The notes: a model not told the origin generated them from the letters alone. A stretch of 64,000 nucleotides of DNA from Fictibacillus phosphorivorans (GCF_001619875.1 NZ_LRFC01000038.1:248001-312000); one strand, 5' to 3'. Counted from the first letter of the stretch, positions 8,169 to 17,069 are shown. A program made the numbers and translations.

Positions 8169-9130
8169 AAAAGAATGAAGTTATCGCGATACCAACTGAA
8201 ACGGTTTACGGACTGGCCGGAAACGCCAAAAGTGATGAGGCGATTTCACGCATTTTTGAAGCGAAAGGAAGACCGAGTGATAATCCGCTCATCGTCCACA
8301 TTTCCGAACGATCACAGTTAGAAGGGCTTGTTTCTTCTATTCCTGAGACCGCTAAAAAACTAATGAATACGTTTTGGCCAGGCCCATTAACAATCGTGCT
8401 GCCAAAAGGAGACGAAGTAAGCGAAAAAGTAACGGCTGGGTTATCCACAGTTGCAGTACGAATGCCTGATCACGACATCGCTCTTGCGTTGATCGAAGCT
8501 TCAGGTGTGCCACTTGCTGCACCAAGTGCAAACCTTTCAGGGAAACCTAGTCCGACAACTGCGGATCACGTTTATGAAGATCTTAAGAGCAGAATTCCCG
8601 GCATTGTGGATGGAGGGTCAACGGGTGTTGGCGTAGAATCCACAGTTGTAGAGTGTGCGAATGATCTCGTAACGATCTTAAGACCTGGCGGGGTGACGTT
8701 AGAAGAATTAGAAAAAGTAGCTGGTTTTGGCCATGTTGTTGTGGATCCTGGCCTGGAAAATGAAAAGCATGCACCAAAGTCACCAGGCATGAAGTATACC
8801 CACTATGCACCTGACGCACCATTCGTTCTTGTGGACGGAAGTCCTGAATTTTTACAAGGGCTTGTGGATAAAGAACGTGAAGCGGGACGGAAAATCGGGA
8901 TCCTTACTACCGAAGAAAGAATGGATTTTTATAAAGCGGACTGTTTGATTCCAGCGGGGAAGCGGTCGAATCCTGAAACGGTGGCACAGCATTTATACGA
9001 GGCATTACGAGCATTTAATGAAGCGAATGTTGACCAAATTTTTGGGGAAGTTTTTCCGAAAGAAGGAGTCGGCGTCGCGATTATGAACAGACTCGAAAAA
9101 TCGGCTGGCGGACATATCGTAAAAGAATAG
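8075..9130 (+). CDS. ywlC: L-threonylcarbamoyladenylate synthase (Sua5/YrdC/YwlC)
   Basis: Makes threonylcarbamoyl-AMP from threonine, bicarbonate and ATP, the first step of t6A37 modification of ANN-decoding tRNAs. 351 residues, the long Sua5 form: YrdC domain about residues 22-210 with IAIPTETVYGLAG, KGRPSDNPLIVHI and GVPLAAPSANLSG, then a linker with SPGMKYTHYAP and a C-terminal Sua5 domain (about 245-345). ATG 8075 has AGAAAGGA at good spacing. The 5' end of the gene contains several DnaA boxes. Confidence 0.95.
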   Translation: MRSFQTERWTVDKTEQPLTTHPHVIQASLWIKKNEVIAIPTETVYGLAGNAKSDEAISRIFEAKGRPSDNPLIVHISERSQLEGLVSSIPETAKKLMNTFWPGPLTIVLPKGDEVSEKVTAGLSTVAVRMPDHDIALALIEASGVPLAAPSANLSGKPSPTTADHVYEDLKSRIPGIVDGGSTGVGVESTVVECANDLVTILRPGGVTLEELEKVAGFGHVVVDPGLENEKHAPKSPGMKYTHYAPDAPFVLVDGSPEFLQGLVDKEREAGRKIGILTTEERMDFYKADCLIPAGKRSNPETVAQHLYEALRAFNEANVDQIFGEVFPKEGVGVAIMNRLEKSAGGHIVKE

Positions 9131-9254
9131 AAAATGGGGCCAGATCCAACTTTTTTAATTGAATCAGTCTTTTTTAATATAAAAAGAGGTGCAGGACCCC
9201 TTTGAGCGACCCTGAATTAAAAGCTAAATTATAAATACACAGTAATCCATTTTA

Positions 9255-9310
9255 TTGTCACGGTAAATCCAACTAAATTCACGGATAGAATGAGTAATTT
9301 CACGGATAAA
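9255..9310 (-). repeat. Phased array A2 (word TTATCCGTGAA)
   Basis: Read on the plus strand, CACGG occurs at 9259, 9280 and 9301, exactly 21 bases apart, in the contexts TGTCACGGTAAAT, TTCACGGATAGAA and TTCACGGATAAAA. The reverse complement resembles array A1. It lies between the convergent ends of ywlC and the histidine kinase gene; nothing else was seen in this 252-base gap. Confidence 0.65.
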
Positions 9311-9362
9311 AAATTTTAAACGATTTTCGACAAAACGATCACTCTCATCCTCATGTGAATTG

Positions 9363-9397
9363 AAAAAAAGCCTGCGTCCATTTTAAGACGCAGGCTT
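9363..9397 (-). terminator. Terminator of the PAS kinase gene
   Basis: AAGCCTGCGTC pairs with GACGCAGGCTT and is followed on the minus strand by a T-run. The last codons and stop of the kinase gene (9383) lie inside the 5' arm and loop. Confidence 0.85.
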
Positions 9398-11602
9398 ATT
9401 TGTGTGGATGGGAAGCAAGATCGAGAATGTTGTACCCTCATCAATCTTACTGTCGATTAGAATTTTACCATGATGGTTCTCAACGATTTTATAACAGATC
9501 ATGAGGCCGAGGCCGGTACCTTTTTCTTTTGTCGTATAAAAAGGTTCGCCGAGCGTCGGCAGGCGTTCTTCTGGAATACCGCATCCATGGTCGATAAAGG
9601 AAGCCATCACATAATTGCCTTGTTTTTGAAGATGAATATGTACAGAACCACCGGTAGGCATCGCTTCGATCGCATTCTTCAGCATGTTTACAAACACTTG
9701 CTTGATCTGATTATCCACACACCAAATCTCAGGCAGGTCAGGTTCACTTTCAAAATAGATCTGGACATTTGTTAAGATGGCTTGCGTATCAAGAATCGAG
9801 ATAACGTGCCTTAACAGCTGACGAAGATCGGTTTGTGTAAAATTCATCGCTTGCGGTTTAGCGAGCAGCATGAACTCTCCAACAATGCTGTTGATGCGGT
9901 CGATCTCAGATAGCATGATTTCATAATAATCTTCGTTTTCTGAAGCTCTCGACTGAAGAAGCTGCAAAAAGCCGCGAATGGAAGTAAGCGGGTTGCGAAT
10001 TTCATGAGCCACACCAGCAGCAAGCTGTCCGAGTACTGATAATTTGTCAGACTTTCTTAGCATTTCTTCAGCATTTTTGCGTTCCGTTAGATCACGTGCG
10101 ACAACAACGCAAGAATCAGGCTGATTGGTATCGTTCAGAATCGGTGTCGCATTGGCTTCAAGGGTGACCCAGTGACCGTGTGCATGTTTGCAGCGCACTT
10201 CAAATTTTACGGGCTTTTGTGTTTGCACCATTTCGTTGATTGCCATTTTTACTTTTGGTCTGTCATCGGAATGAAAAAAGCCTTGAATCTTTTTGCCGTC
10301 ATAAAGAGACGGGTCAAAACCCAGAAGAAGCCGGTTAGAAGGGGATACATATTTTACGTTGCCTTCTAAATCAACAACACCTATTAAATCGGTCGTGTTC
10401 TCCGCAATGATCCTGTATTTTTCTTCGCTTTCCTTTAGCGCTTTTTCCTTAAGTTTTTTTTCTGTAATATCGCGTGAGATGGCAGAAAGGGCGACGACTT
10501 CACCGTTTTCTCCGTAAATCGGGCTTAAGGAAAGGCTTACATTTAGACGTTTGCCGCATTTCGTTAAGCGTATGGTCTCGACACCTTTTACATAACCGCC
10601 ATGTTTAACGATTGTCATCAGTCTTTCTGATTCAGCAGCTTTATCCTCAGGCACGATGGGAAGGATGTGTGAGGTCTGGTTGATGAGTTCGTCTTGTGAC
10701 CATCCATAAATAAATTCAAACGCCGGATTCACTTTTACAGAGTAATTGGTTAGATGAACAACTGAGATGGCATCGCTAGAGTGATAGATGACGGATTCAA
10801 GCAAGTCCTTTGTTTCTCGGAGTTCTTTCTCCGCTTCTCGTTTTGCGGTTACGTCTTTTGCGATGCCAAACACACCGAGCACTTTGTTTAGCACGATGAT
10901 CGGAGTGAGCGTGAACGTGATCTGACGGATGCCCCCATTCTTTTGCCTGATGCGGGTTTCATGCATTTTTGATTTGCCTTTTAAGGCTTCGTTAAATTGA
11001 TCAATCGCAATCGCTTTTCGGTCAGGCATCAAGAACGGAACAAAAGTCATGTTCAATAGTTCCGTTTCACTATATCCGGTTAGTTTCGTACATGCTTTAT
11101 TAACGGTCGTAAACTTTCCGTCCATATCCAGTGAAAATAAGGCGTCAATGTTGTGATCCATCAAAGAACGGAAACGCTGTTCGCTTTCAGCAAGCTGGGT
11201 CTCGACGGATACACGTTCGCTCAAATCTACACAAATTCCATACACTTCCGTAACGTTACCATCTTTATTATAAATGGGGCCGATCGCGGCTAAAAAAGGA
11301 ATGCCGTTCAGCGCTGCTTCATATGTAAGGCTTTCTCCGTTCAGGGCTTTTTCGTACATTTCCTTTTTAAAAGCAGCCATTTCTTCTGGAAAGATATCTT
11401 CTATTCTCTTATTTAAAACGTTTTCCTTCTTGAGACCAAACAAGTCAAACAGTTCGCCTTCGCTCTCGGTCATAATAAGGTCTTCATTTTGTTTTTTACA
11501 GCGAAAAGTCATGCTTTTTTGACGGGATAACCCGGTCTGAAAGAAAGACGGCTGCCACACGCCTTTTCCTTTATCTTTTATGGCCGAAGCGTTCTTAATC
11601 AT
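9383..11602 (-). CDS. Soluble multi-PAS sensor histidine kinase
   Basis: 739-residue cytosolic sensor kinase; no transmembrane segment. Four PAS regions are visible: about 35-130 (weak start), 140-255, 265-385 and 390-510, each ending in a DLSER/DVTAKREAE/DITEKKL/DLTERKN-type linker. Then HisKA with VAHEIRNPLTSIRGFLQLLQ (phosphoacceptor His533), N-box NMLKNAIEAM, G1 DHGCGIP and G2 GTGLGL. This is the architecture of the Bacillus KinA/KinE sporulation kinases that feed Spo0F, so a phosphorelay role is likely but not shown. No response regulator is adjacent. ATG 11602 follows AAAGGAGAGG. It sits antisense between ywlC and mntP, a position empty in B. subtilis. Confidence 0.88.
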   Translation of the reverse strand: MIKNASAIKDKGKGVWQPSFFQTGLSRQKSMTFRCKKQNEDLIMTESEGELFDLFGLKKENVLNKRIEDIFPEEMAAFKKEMYEKALNGESLTYEAALNGIPFLAAIGPIYNKDGNVTEVYGICVDLSERVSVETQLAESEQRFRSLMDHNIDALFSLDMDGKFTTVNKACTKLTGYSETELLNMTFVPFLMPDRKAIAIDQFNEALKGKSKMHETRIRQKNGGIRQITFTLTPIIVLNKVLGVFGIAKDVTAKREAEKELRETKDLLESVIYHSSDAISVVHLTNYSVKVNPAFEFIYGWSQDELINQTSHILPIVPEDKAAESERLMTIVKHGGYVKGVETIRLTKCGKRLNVSLSLSPIYGENGEVVALSAISRDITEKKLKEKALKESEEKYRIIAENTTDLIGVVDLEGNVKYVSPSNRLLLGFDPSLYDGKKIQGFFHSDDRPKVKMAINEMVQTQKPVKFEVRCKHAHGHWVTLEANATPILNDTNQPDSCVVVARDLTERKNAEEMLRKSDKLSVLGQLAAGVAHEIRNPLTSIRGFLQLLQSRASENEDYYEIMLSEIDRINSIVGEFMLLAKPQAMNFTQTDLRQLLRHVISILDTQAILTNVQIYFESEPDLPEIWCVDNQIKQVFVNMLKNAIEAMPTGGSVHIHLQKQGNYVMASFIDHGCGIPEERLPTLGEPFYTTKEKGTGLGLMICYKIVENHHGKILIDSKIDEGTTFSILLPIHTNKPAS

Positions 11603-11789
11603 CCTTGTTCCTCTCCTTTACGTGCAGAGTTCTATCTTTTTATATACGATAAAAGTTTTATTTTCCCTTCCTCTAAAGCAGTAAAGAGTTCATTTTTTAA
11701 AGCCGTCTAACAGCTTGTATGTTTTTTAGTCTTTTTAAAAGTAGACATGCATAGCTTGAAAGTATGATGGTTAAAGGAGTGGGAACTAG

Positions 11790-12341
11790 TTGGCAACGAT
11801 GGGAGAATGGATGACACTTTTGTTTATGTCTGTTGCGCTAGGTATGGATGCTTTTTCAATCGGCCTTGGCATGGGAATGATATCACTTCGATTAAAGCAG
11901 ATTATGAAAATTGGTGTGACGATCGGACTTTTCCATATGCTGATGCCGCTTGCCGGGATGACGATCGGAAAACAGATTTCTCTCCACTTTGGTGGTATTG
12001 CGGCGATCATTGGCGGAATATTGCTCGTCATACTCGGGATAACGATGATTCGCTCTTCTTTTTCAAGTGACGACGAACCTTTCGTACAGCCGATCGGTAT
12101 CGGGTTATTGGTCTTTGCATTAAGTGCGTCTTTAGACAGCTTTTCGGTAGGCTTGTCATTGGGGATCTATGGGGCGAAAACATGGCTGACGATATTGATG
12201 TTCGGTATAATGAGCATGGTTTTAACATGGGCTGGGCTCATTATGGGAAAGAAAGTGCAAAAGTGGCTCGGTTCGTATGGTGAGGCCTTTGGCGGCTGTA
12301 TCCTGCTCGCTTTTGGTGTGAAGATTCTGTTTCCTTTTTAA
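11790..12341 (+). CDS. mntP: Manganese efflux pump MntP
   Basis: Six-helix Mn(II) exporter of the cytoplasmic membrane, 183 residues. Two homologous halves carry the family motifs [14 protein letters not shown] and [14 protein letters not shown], whose Asp residues are needed for export. TTG 11790 is taken as start because AAAGGAG lies ten bases upstream; an ATG at 11799 would be too far away. In E. coli and B. subtilis expression responds to Mn through a riboswitch or MntR; I did not find a yybP-ykoY motif in the 187-base leader. Confidence 0.93.
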   Translation: MATMGEWMTLLFMSVALGMDAFSIGLGMGMISLRLKQIMKIGVTIGLFHMLMPLAGMTIGKQISLHFGGIAAIIGGILLVILGITMIRSSFSSDDEPFVQPIGIGLLVFALSASLDSFSVGLSLGIYGAKTWLTILMFGIMSMVLTWAGLIMGKKVQKWLGSYGEAFGGCILLAFGVKILFPF

Positions 12342-12351
12342 CTTTTGGAGA

Positions 12352-12424
12352 TGGCATTTGCAGGGTGAACTCCTGGAAAGCGAAGCAACCTGGAACGGAG
12401 ATCAACTACTTTCAAAAACAACTT
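12352..12424 (+). repeat. Decayed remnant of the GC-rich dispersed repeat
   Basis: Shortened copy keeping GAACTCCTG, GAAAGCGAAGCAACCTGG and CGGAGATCAACTACTTTC, which align with the two ends of the element at 38873-39037; the central hairpin is gone. It occupies most of the mntP-ywlE spacer. Confidence 0.55.
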
Positions 12425-12533
12425 GGATTGCGAGAACAGTCATTTTTTTATTCATTAAACCGATGATATACTTAATAAAATAACGTTATCCCAGATGAAA
12501 ATAGGGAAAGATAGAATATGAGGTGATGCCATC

Positions 12534-13148
12534 ATGAATAAGAACGTGTTATTTATTTGTACAGGCAATACGTGCCGCAGCCCGATGGCAGAGGCGATTT
12601 TACGTGAAAAAGGAAAAGGCAGGTTCAACGTTAAGTCAGCAGGCGTTTTTGCGGGAAATGGGGCAGTGATGAGCTCAAATGCATCTCATGCTCTTTCGGA
12701 GAGAAAGATCAAAGAAAGCCATCAGTCACAAGGCGTATCCGATTATCTGATCGAATGGGCGGACCTCGTATTAACAATGACAGAAAGCCACAAACATGCT
12801 CTTGTCGGTCGTTGGCCGGATGCCGTGAATAAGACATACACGTTAAAAGAGTATGTTCTCGATGAAGAAGATCAAAAGAGAATTGAAGAAATCTACGAGC
12901 TGTATACAGAGATTGAGATGCTGAAGCTTCAGTATATGTCAAAGGACTCTGCGGATGAAGAAGTGAGACAAGCGTTCGAGAGAGAAGTACGGCCGCTCGT
13001 TGAAAGACGAATGGAACTGGAAAGTGCTGTTCCGTCTCTAGACATTACGGATCCGTTCGGGGGACCACTCCACCTTTATCAGGAGACGAGAGATGAAATT
13101 GAAGCACTTATTGAAAAATTAATGAAAAAAGACGATAGCAAGAAGTAG
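12534..13148 (+). CDS. ywlE: Protein-arginine-phosphate phosphatase YwlE, with helical insertion
   Basis: Low-molecular-weight phosphatase of the type that removes phosphate from arginine residues marked by McsB for ClpCP. Active-site loop CTGNTCRS: nucleophile Cys9, Arg15, and Thr13, the residue that gives arginine rather than tyrosine specificity in the family. The general acid loop is DPFGG (Asp173). Length is 204 residues against about 150 in B. subtilis; the excess is a charged, helix-prone block (about residues 111-168, KRIEEIYELYTEIEMLKLQY and on) between KEYV and the Asp loop. ATG 12534 follows GAGGTGAT. Confidence 0.93.
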   Translation: MNKNVLFICTGNTCRSPMAEAILREKGKGRFNVKSAGVFAGNGAVMSSNASHALSERKIKESHQSQGVSDYLIEWADLVLTMTESHKHALVGRWPDAVNKTYTLKEYVLDEEDQKRIEEIYELYTEIEMLKLQYMSKDSADEEVRQAFEREVRPLVERRMELESAVPSLDITDPFGGPLHLYQETRDEIEALIEKLMKKDDSKK

Positions 13149-13256
13149 TAAGACATAATTCAATAAGGCTGTCTTAAATTGCCGTGAAGTAACATTGTAC
13201 AGGGCATAAGGACAGAATATAATGGAAAAAAGTATGAGAGAGCAGGTGCACACAAC

Positions 13257-13697
13257 ATGAAAGTAGCAATTGGATCAGATCACGCCGGAGTTGAATTACG
13301 AAAAGAAATCATCAGCTTGATTGAAGAACTGGGCATGGAAGTTGAGGATGTAGGCTGTGAATGCAATACATCTGTCGACTATCCGGACTATGCCATCCCT
13401 GTAGCTGAAAAAGTAGCCAACGGTGAAGCGGATCGCGGAATCTTAATCTGCGGTACGGGTATCGGAATGAGTATTGCGGCAAACAAAGTAAAAGGAATCC
13501 GCTGCGCGCTTGTTCATGATCTGTTCAGTGCTAAAGCAACAAGACAGCATAACGACAGCAATGTACTTGCCATGGGTGAACGTGTCATTGGGCCAGGTCT
13601 CGCTTTGGAAATCGCAAAAGTATGGCTAACCACAGAATATGAAGGCGGACGCCACGGTCGCCGTGTCGGTAAAATCTCTCAATACGAAGGCCAATAG
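13257..13697 (+). CDS. rpiB: Ribose-5-phosphate isomerase B
   Basis: Interconverts ribose 5-phosphate and ribulose 5-phosphate. 146 residues of the RpiB/LacAB fold: MKVAIGSDHAGVELRKE, the catalytic Cys65 in LICGTGIGMSIAANK, and RQHNDSNVLAMGERVIG. It supplies the pentose phosphate step after the RbsK kinase encoded further upstream, although it is not in the rbs operon. Start ATG 13257 with AGGTG eight bases before. Order ywlE-rpiB-ywlG is as in B. subtilis. Confidence 0.95.
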   Translation: MKVAIGSDHAGVELRKEIISLIEELGMEVEDVGCECNTSVDYPDYAIPVAEKVANGEADRGILICGTGIGMSIAANKVKGIRCALVHDLFSAKATRQHNDSNVLAMGERVIGPGLALEIAKVWLTTEYEGGRHGRRVGKISQYEGQ

Positions 13698-13739
13698 CAT
13701 TATAGCTATTAACCCATAAAATGAAGGGAAGACCATCTA

Positions 13740-14312
13740 ATGAGCGATGAGCTCCAACAAATTCAAGACCAAGTCCTGAATGTTTTGCAAGATCTGCAAA
13801 AGCATGCACAATTAAGACCGTCTCAATTATTAGTAGTAGGCGCAAGCACAAGCGAAGTAATTGGTGAACGAATTGGCACATCAGGCACGATGGATACAGC
13901 GGGCGCACTTTACCGAGGTATCATAGCGTTTCAAGAGGAAACAGGAGTTGCACTTGCCGTGCAGTGCTGTGAGCACTTGAATCGTGCGCTTGTTATGGAG
14001 CGCGAAGAAGCAGAAAAACGAGGTTATGAGGAAGTCCGGGTCGTTCCTGCACGATCGGCAGGTGGAGCATTGGCAACACATGTTTTCCACCACATGAACG
14101 AACCCGTGATCGTTGAATATATAAAAGCCGATGCAGGCATTGACATCGGCGATACCTTTATCGGGATGCACCTGAAGCATGTAGCCGTGCCTGTGCGCAG
14201 TGAAGTGAAGAAAGTCGGCGCTGCTCATGTGACGTTGGCGAAGACTCGTCCAAAGCTGATCGGCGGGGAACGCGCGGTGTATCCGAGCAAGGAAGACATA
14301 CGTTGTTTTTAG
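13740..14312 (+). CDS. ywlG: UPF0340 / TIGR01440 family protein YwlG
   Basis: 190-residue cytosolic protein of a conserved family without known function. Family landmarks: [31 protein letters not shown] and the C-terminal [18 protein letters not shown] 13740 closely follows rpiB (42 bases). It ends the spoIIR-to-ywlG stretch and is followed by a strong terminator. Confidence 0.9.
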   Translation: MSDELQQIQDQVLNVLQDLQKHAQLRPSQLLVVGASTSEVIGERIGTSGTMDTAGALYRGIIAFQEETGVALAVQCCEHLNRALVMEREEAEKRGYEEVRVVPARSAGGALATHVFHHMNEPVIVEYIKADAGIDIGDTFIGMHLKHVAVPVRSEVKKVGAAHVTLAKTRPKLIGGERAVYPSKEDIRCF

Positions 14313-14315
14313 TGG

Positions 14316-14341
14316 AAAGCCCTCTTGGTGAGGGCTTTTTG
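14316..14341 (+). terminator. Terminator of ywlG
   Basis: AAAGCCCTC / GAGGGCTTT stem with a five-base loop and a T-run. Confidence 0.9.
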
Positions 14342-14383
14342 TTTTTTAAGCTGGCTGTAGGTGTGCGCAAGGGTGTCGAGCTG

Positions 14384-14515
14384 TGTCGAGGATTGTAGAC
14401 TCGTGGATAAACTGCCAAAACTTTTGGATTCAGCCCAAAAACTCGTGGATTGAAGCACAAAACTCGTGGATTCAGCACTAAAACTTTTGGATTCATGAGT
14501 GTTTTTTGTGGGATT
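14384..14515 (+). repeat. Phased array A3 (word TCGTGGATT / TTTTGGATT)
   Basis: TGGAT begins at 14404, 14425, 14446, 14467 and 14488, with a degenerate sixth unit (TGGGAT) at 14509; every step is exactly 21 bases. The word alternates between CTCGTGGATT and CTTTTGGATT; the other half of each unit varies. A 17-base leader TGTCGAGGATTGTAGAC (14384-14400) precedes unit 1 and is identical at A4 and A6. It lies between the ywlG terminator and the convergent GNAT gene. Confidence 0.85.
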
Positions 14516-14591
14516 ACGGTTAACAAGGCTACTTTCTGCGGTTTCTGTGCTCTCACACCAATAATCTGAAGCTTGGCACTCGCCAAGCCCC

Positions 14592-15059
14592 TTAGTGATG
14601 TTCAATTTCATAGTGAATCCACTCAGAATTGATGTTTTTTCCGCCCATTTTCTTATAAAGAGCCTGTGCAGACGTGTTATCGATGGCCGTTTGCCACGAC
14701 ATGTACGCGTAGCCTTCATTTTTCGTGTAATCCAGCACATGCTGAAACAGCTTTTCGCCTAAACCTGCGCCCCGGAACTCAGCATCTACAAATAAATCAT
14801 TCAAGATCGCAATTTTTTGTACACGTGTCGTGCTGAAGGAAAAGTAAAGTGTAGCAAATGCGGCTAAACGACCGTCATCGGTTTCCGCGACAAATTGCGT
14901 TCCTGCTTCATCAGACGCAAGCAAATGCTTGATATGATCCTCAAGTTTTGTTCCTTCAGGTGTCTTTCCTTTATAAAAGTCAACGATATAGCGAAGCATT
15001 AAGCCGTTCAACTGCTCTACATCCTCTAAAACGACTGGACGGATCTTAAAAGTTGCCAC
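14592..15059 (-). CDS. GNAT family N-acetyltransferase
   Basis: About 155 residues. TFKIRPVVLEDVEQLNGLMLRY is a typical GNAT N-terminus, the acetyl-CoA loop is EFRGAGLGEKLF (the R/QxxGxG/A motif), preceded by the strand AILNDLFVDA, and the C-terminal YKKMGG is conserved. Substrate cannot be predicted. Start: GGAG of AAAGGAG is followed by ATG too closely (15068); GTG 15059 or TTG 15062 have proper spacing, and GTG is chosen. Its end is convergent with ywlG across array A3. Confidence 0.87.
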   Translation of the reverse strand: MATFKIRPVVLEDVEQLNGLMLRYIVDFYKGKTPEGTKLEDHIKHLLASDEAGTQFVAETDDGRLAAFATLYFSFSTTRVQKIAILNDLFVDAEFRGAGLGEKLFQHVLDYTKNEGYAYMSWQTAIDNTSAQALYKKMGGKNINSEWIHYEIEHH

Positions 15060-15142
15060 CAAAAGCATCTCCTTTAATTTGGGTTTTTTACATCTATATT
15101 AAGTGATTCTTAGTGAACTGAATAGGTCGAAGCGGAGTCTTA

Positions 15143-15178
15143 AATAAAAAAGAGAGCGGAGAATCTTCCCGCTCTTAC
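15143..15178 (-). terminator. Terminator of the OB-fold lipoprotein gene
   Basis: AAGAGCGGGAAG pairs with CTCCGCTCTT and is followed on the minus strand by a T-run; it begins two bases after the stop codon. Confidence 0.8.
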
Positions 15179-15180
15179 CG

Positions 15181-15636
15181 TTAGTTTATATATGTCGCAT
15201 TGATTAAAGGAAGTCCAGACTTAGCGTCCTTGCCGTTTTTCACGTTTCCGTAGACGGTGACTTCTGAACCTTCTCCAAAGCTGCTGTCCATCGTAAAGTT
15301 CATCACCTTAAACGTTGTTTCGCCAACCTTCATCTCAAAGCTGCCACCCATGCCTTTTTCCTCATGTGCTGTAATTGTTCCGGTTGCTTTTATGATTTTT
15401 TCGTTATAAGCACCAGGATCTGATTCAAGCGCTTTTGGATCTAACTGAACTGCATTTTTCTCCATATTTTTGATAATCTCAGCTTGTTGACCAGCTAGAT
15501 CATCGTTTGTGTTTTGATCTTCATTGGCTCTTTTCTCTGTTTTTTCTTTTGCTTCAGGCTTTGCTTTTTCTTCGCTGCAGCCGGTCAGTGCTAGTACGAA
15601 AACAAGGAGACTCGCTCCAAACCACTTTTTCATCAT
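15181..15636 (-). CDS. Lipoprotein of unknown function, OB-fold-like C-terminus
   Basis: 151 residues from ATG 15636 (AGGGGTG upstream). Signal peptide ending in lipobox LTGC, then a charged linker of about 45 residues rich in K and E. The C-terminal part (from about residue 75, ESDPGAYNEKIIKATGTITA to VTVYGNVKNGKDAKSGLPLI) resembles the tRNA_anti-like/OB-fold lipoproteins in which a short beta barrel follows the signal peptide. No binding partner can be inferred. Monocistronic on the minus strand between the GNAT gene and glyA. Confidence 0.78.
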   Translation of the reverse strand: MMKKWFGASLLVFVLALTGCSEEKAKPEAKEKTEKRANEDQNTNDDLAGQQAEIIKNMEKNAVQLDPKALESDPGAYNEKIIKATGTITAHEEKGMGGSFEMKVGETTFKVMNFTMDSSFGEGSEVTVYGNVKNGKDAKSGLPLINATYIN

Positions 15637-15825
15637 GCTAAAAAACACCCCTTAATGTATAACTCTATCTCTATTATGTATCATCATACCATGTTCATTC
15701 CTTTCAAATAAAATGAATTTTCGCACTTGTGCATTTCCTCTTACAACTTAAAGCATTAACGTGTAAGATATAGGGGTATGTTACAATCATAATAATTTTT
15801 CACATAAGGTAAGGGGGAAGCGAAA

Positions 15826-17061
15826 TTGAACCATTTGAAAACAGCTGATCAAGAAGTCTACCAATCCATTATGGATGAATTGCACCGCCAGCGTACGAAA
15901 ATTGAATTGATTGCTTCTGAAAACTTTGTAAGCCAAGCCGTAATGGAAGCTCAAGGCTCCGTTCTGACGAATAAATACGCTGAAGGCTACCCGTCTAAAC
16001 GTTATTATGGCGGATGTGAACACGTGGATGTTGTTGAGAATTTAGCAAGAGACCGCGCGAAGAAAATTTTTGGTGCGGAACACGCTAACGTCCAGCCTCA
16101 CTCTGGTGCACAAGCGAACATGGCCGTCTACTTCACAATCCTTGAGCAAGGTGACACAGTACTTGGTATGAACCTTTCTCATGGCGGTCACTTAACACAC
16201 GGAAGTGCCGTAAACTTCTCAGGTATCCAATACAATTTTGTTGAGTATGGAGTAGATGCTGAGAAAAACGTGATTGATTATGAAGACGTTCGTCAAAAAG
16301 CCCTTGAACACCGTCCGAAGCTGATTGTAGCGGGCGCGAGCGCTTATCCGCGTGCGATTGATTTTGCAAAGTTCCGCGAGATCGCAGATGAAGTTGAAGC
16401 TTACCTTATGGTGGATATGGCCCACATCGCAGGACTTGTAGCGGCAGGCCTTCACCAAAATCCAGTTCCTTATGCAGATTTTGTAACAACGACAACACAT
16501 AAAACACTTCGCGGTCCTCGTGGAGGAATGATTTTATGTAGAGAAGAATTCGCGAAAAAAATTGATAAATCCATCTTCCCAGGCATCCAAGGCGGTCCTT
16601 TGATGCACGTGATCGCTGCAAAAGCGGTATCGTTTGGAGAAGTGTTAACAGATGAGTTTAAGAGTTATGCAGAGCAGATCGTGAAAAACGCTAAACGCCT
16701 AGCAGACTCACTGAAAAAAGAAGGCATCACACTTGTTTCTGACGGCACAGACAATCACTTGATCTTGATCAACGTGAGCGAACTTGCGCTAACAGGAAAA
16801 GTGGCTGAAAAAGCACTAGATGATATCGGAATCACGGTAAACAAGAACACGATTCCATTTGATAAAGAAAGCCCGTTTGTAACGAGCGGAATCCGTATCG
16901 GAACAGCAGCGGTAACATCTCGCGGCTTTATTGAAGAAGACATGGACGAGATCGCTTCTATCATGGCTTCCGTGCTGAAGAACGTAGAAGACGAAACCGT
17001 GTTGAAAGATGCAGAGACACGCGTTGAAAAGCTAGCAGGAAAATATAAGCTTTACGAATAA
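15826..17061 (+). CDS. glyA: Serine hydroxymethyltransferase
   Basis: PLP enzyme that converts serine plus tetrahydrofolate to glycine plus methylene-THF, the main one-carbon source. 411 residues, normal length. PLP lysine is Lys226 in [13 protein letters not shown]; also [19 protein letters not shown] and YYGG near the N-terminus. Start is TTG 15826 with GGGGGAAG upstream; no ATG fits. An extended -10 (TGTTACAAT, 15779-15787) is a possible promoter. Position between ywlG and upp is as in B. subtilis, though a GNAT gene and a lipoprotein gene now intervene. Confidence 0.97.
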   Translation: MNHLKTADQEVYQSIMDELHRQRTKIELIASENFVSQAVMEAQGSVLTNKYAEGYPSKRYYGGCEHVDVVENLARDRAKKIFGAEHANVQPHSGAQANMAVYFTILEQGDTVLGMNLSHGGHLTHGSAVNFSGIQYNFVEYGVDAEKNVIDYEDVRQKALEHRPKLIVAGASAYPRAIDFAKFREIADEVEAYLMVDMAHIAGLVAAGLHQNPVPYADFVTTTTHKTLRGPRGGMILCREEFAKKIDKSIFPGIQGGPLMHVIAAKAVSFGEVLTDEFKSYAEQIVKNAKRLADSLKKEGITLVSDGTDNHLILINVSELALTGKVAEKALDDIGITVNKNTIPFDKESPFVTSGIRIGTAAVTSRGFIEEDMDEIASIMASVLKNVEDETVLKDAETRVEKLAGKYKLYE

Positions 17062-17069
17062 ATGAAGAT

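Noticed and set aside
11603-11789. Mn-sensing yybP-ykoY riboswitch upstream of mntP
   Set aside because: The conserved riboswitch loops could not be found in the 187-base leader.
14158-14586. Long leftward open frame through array A3 with heptad NPRVLxx repeats (similar frames at 27356-27778 and 33269-33664)
   Set aside because: 21 is a multiple of three, so any word without a stop gives an open repetitive frame. The frame runs antisense into ywlG or atpC, has no ribosome binding site, and unit differences are not biased to silent positions.
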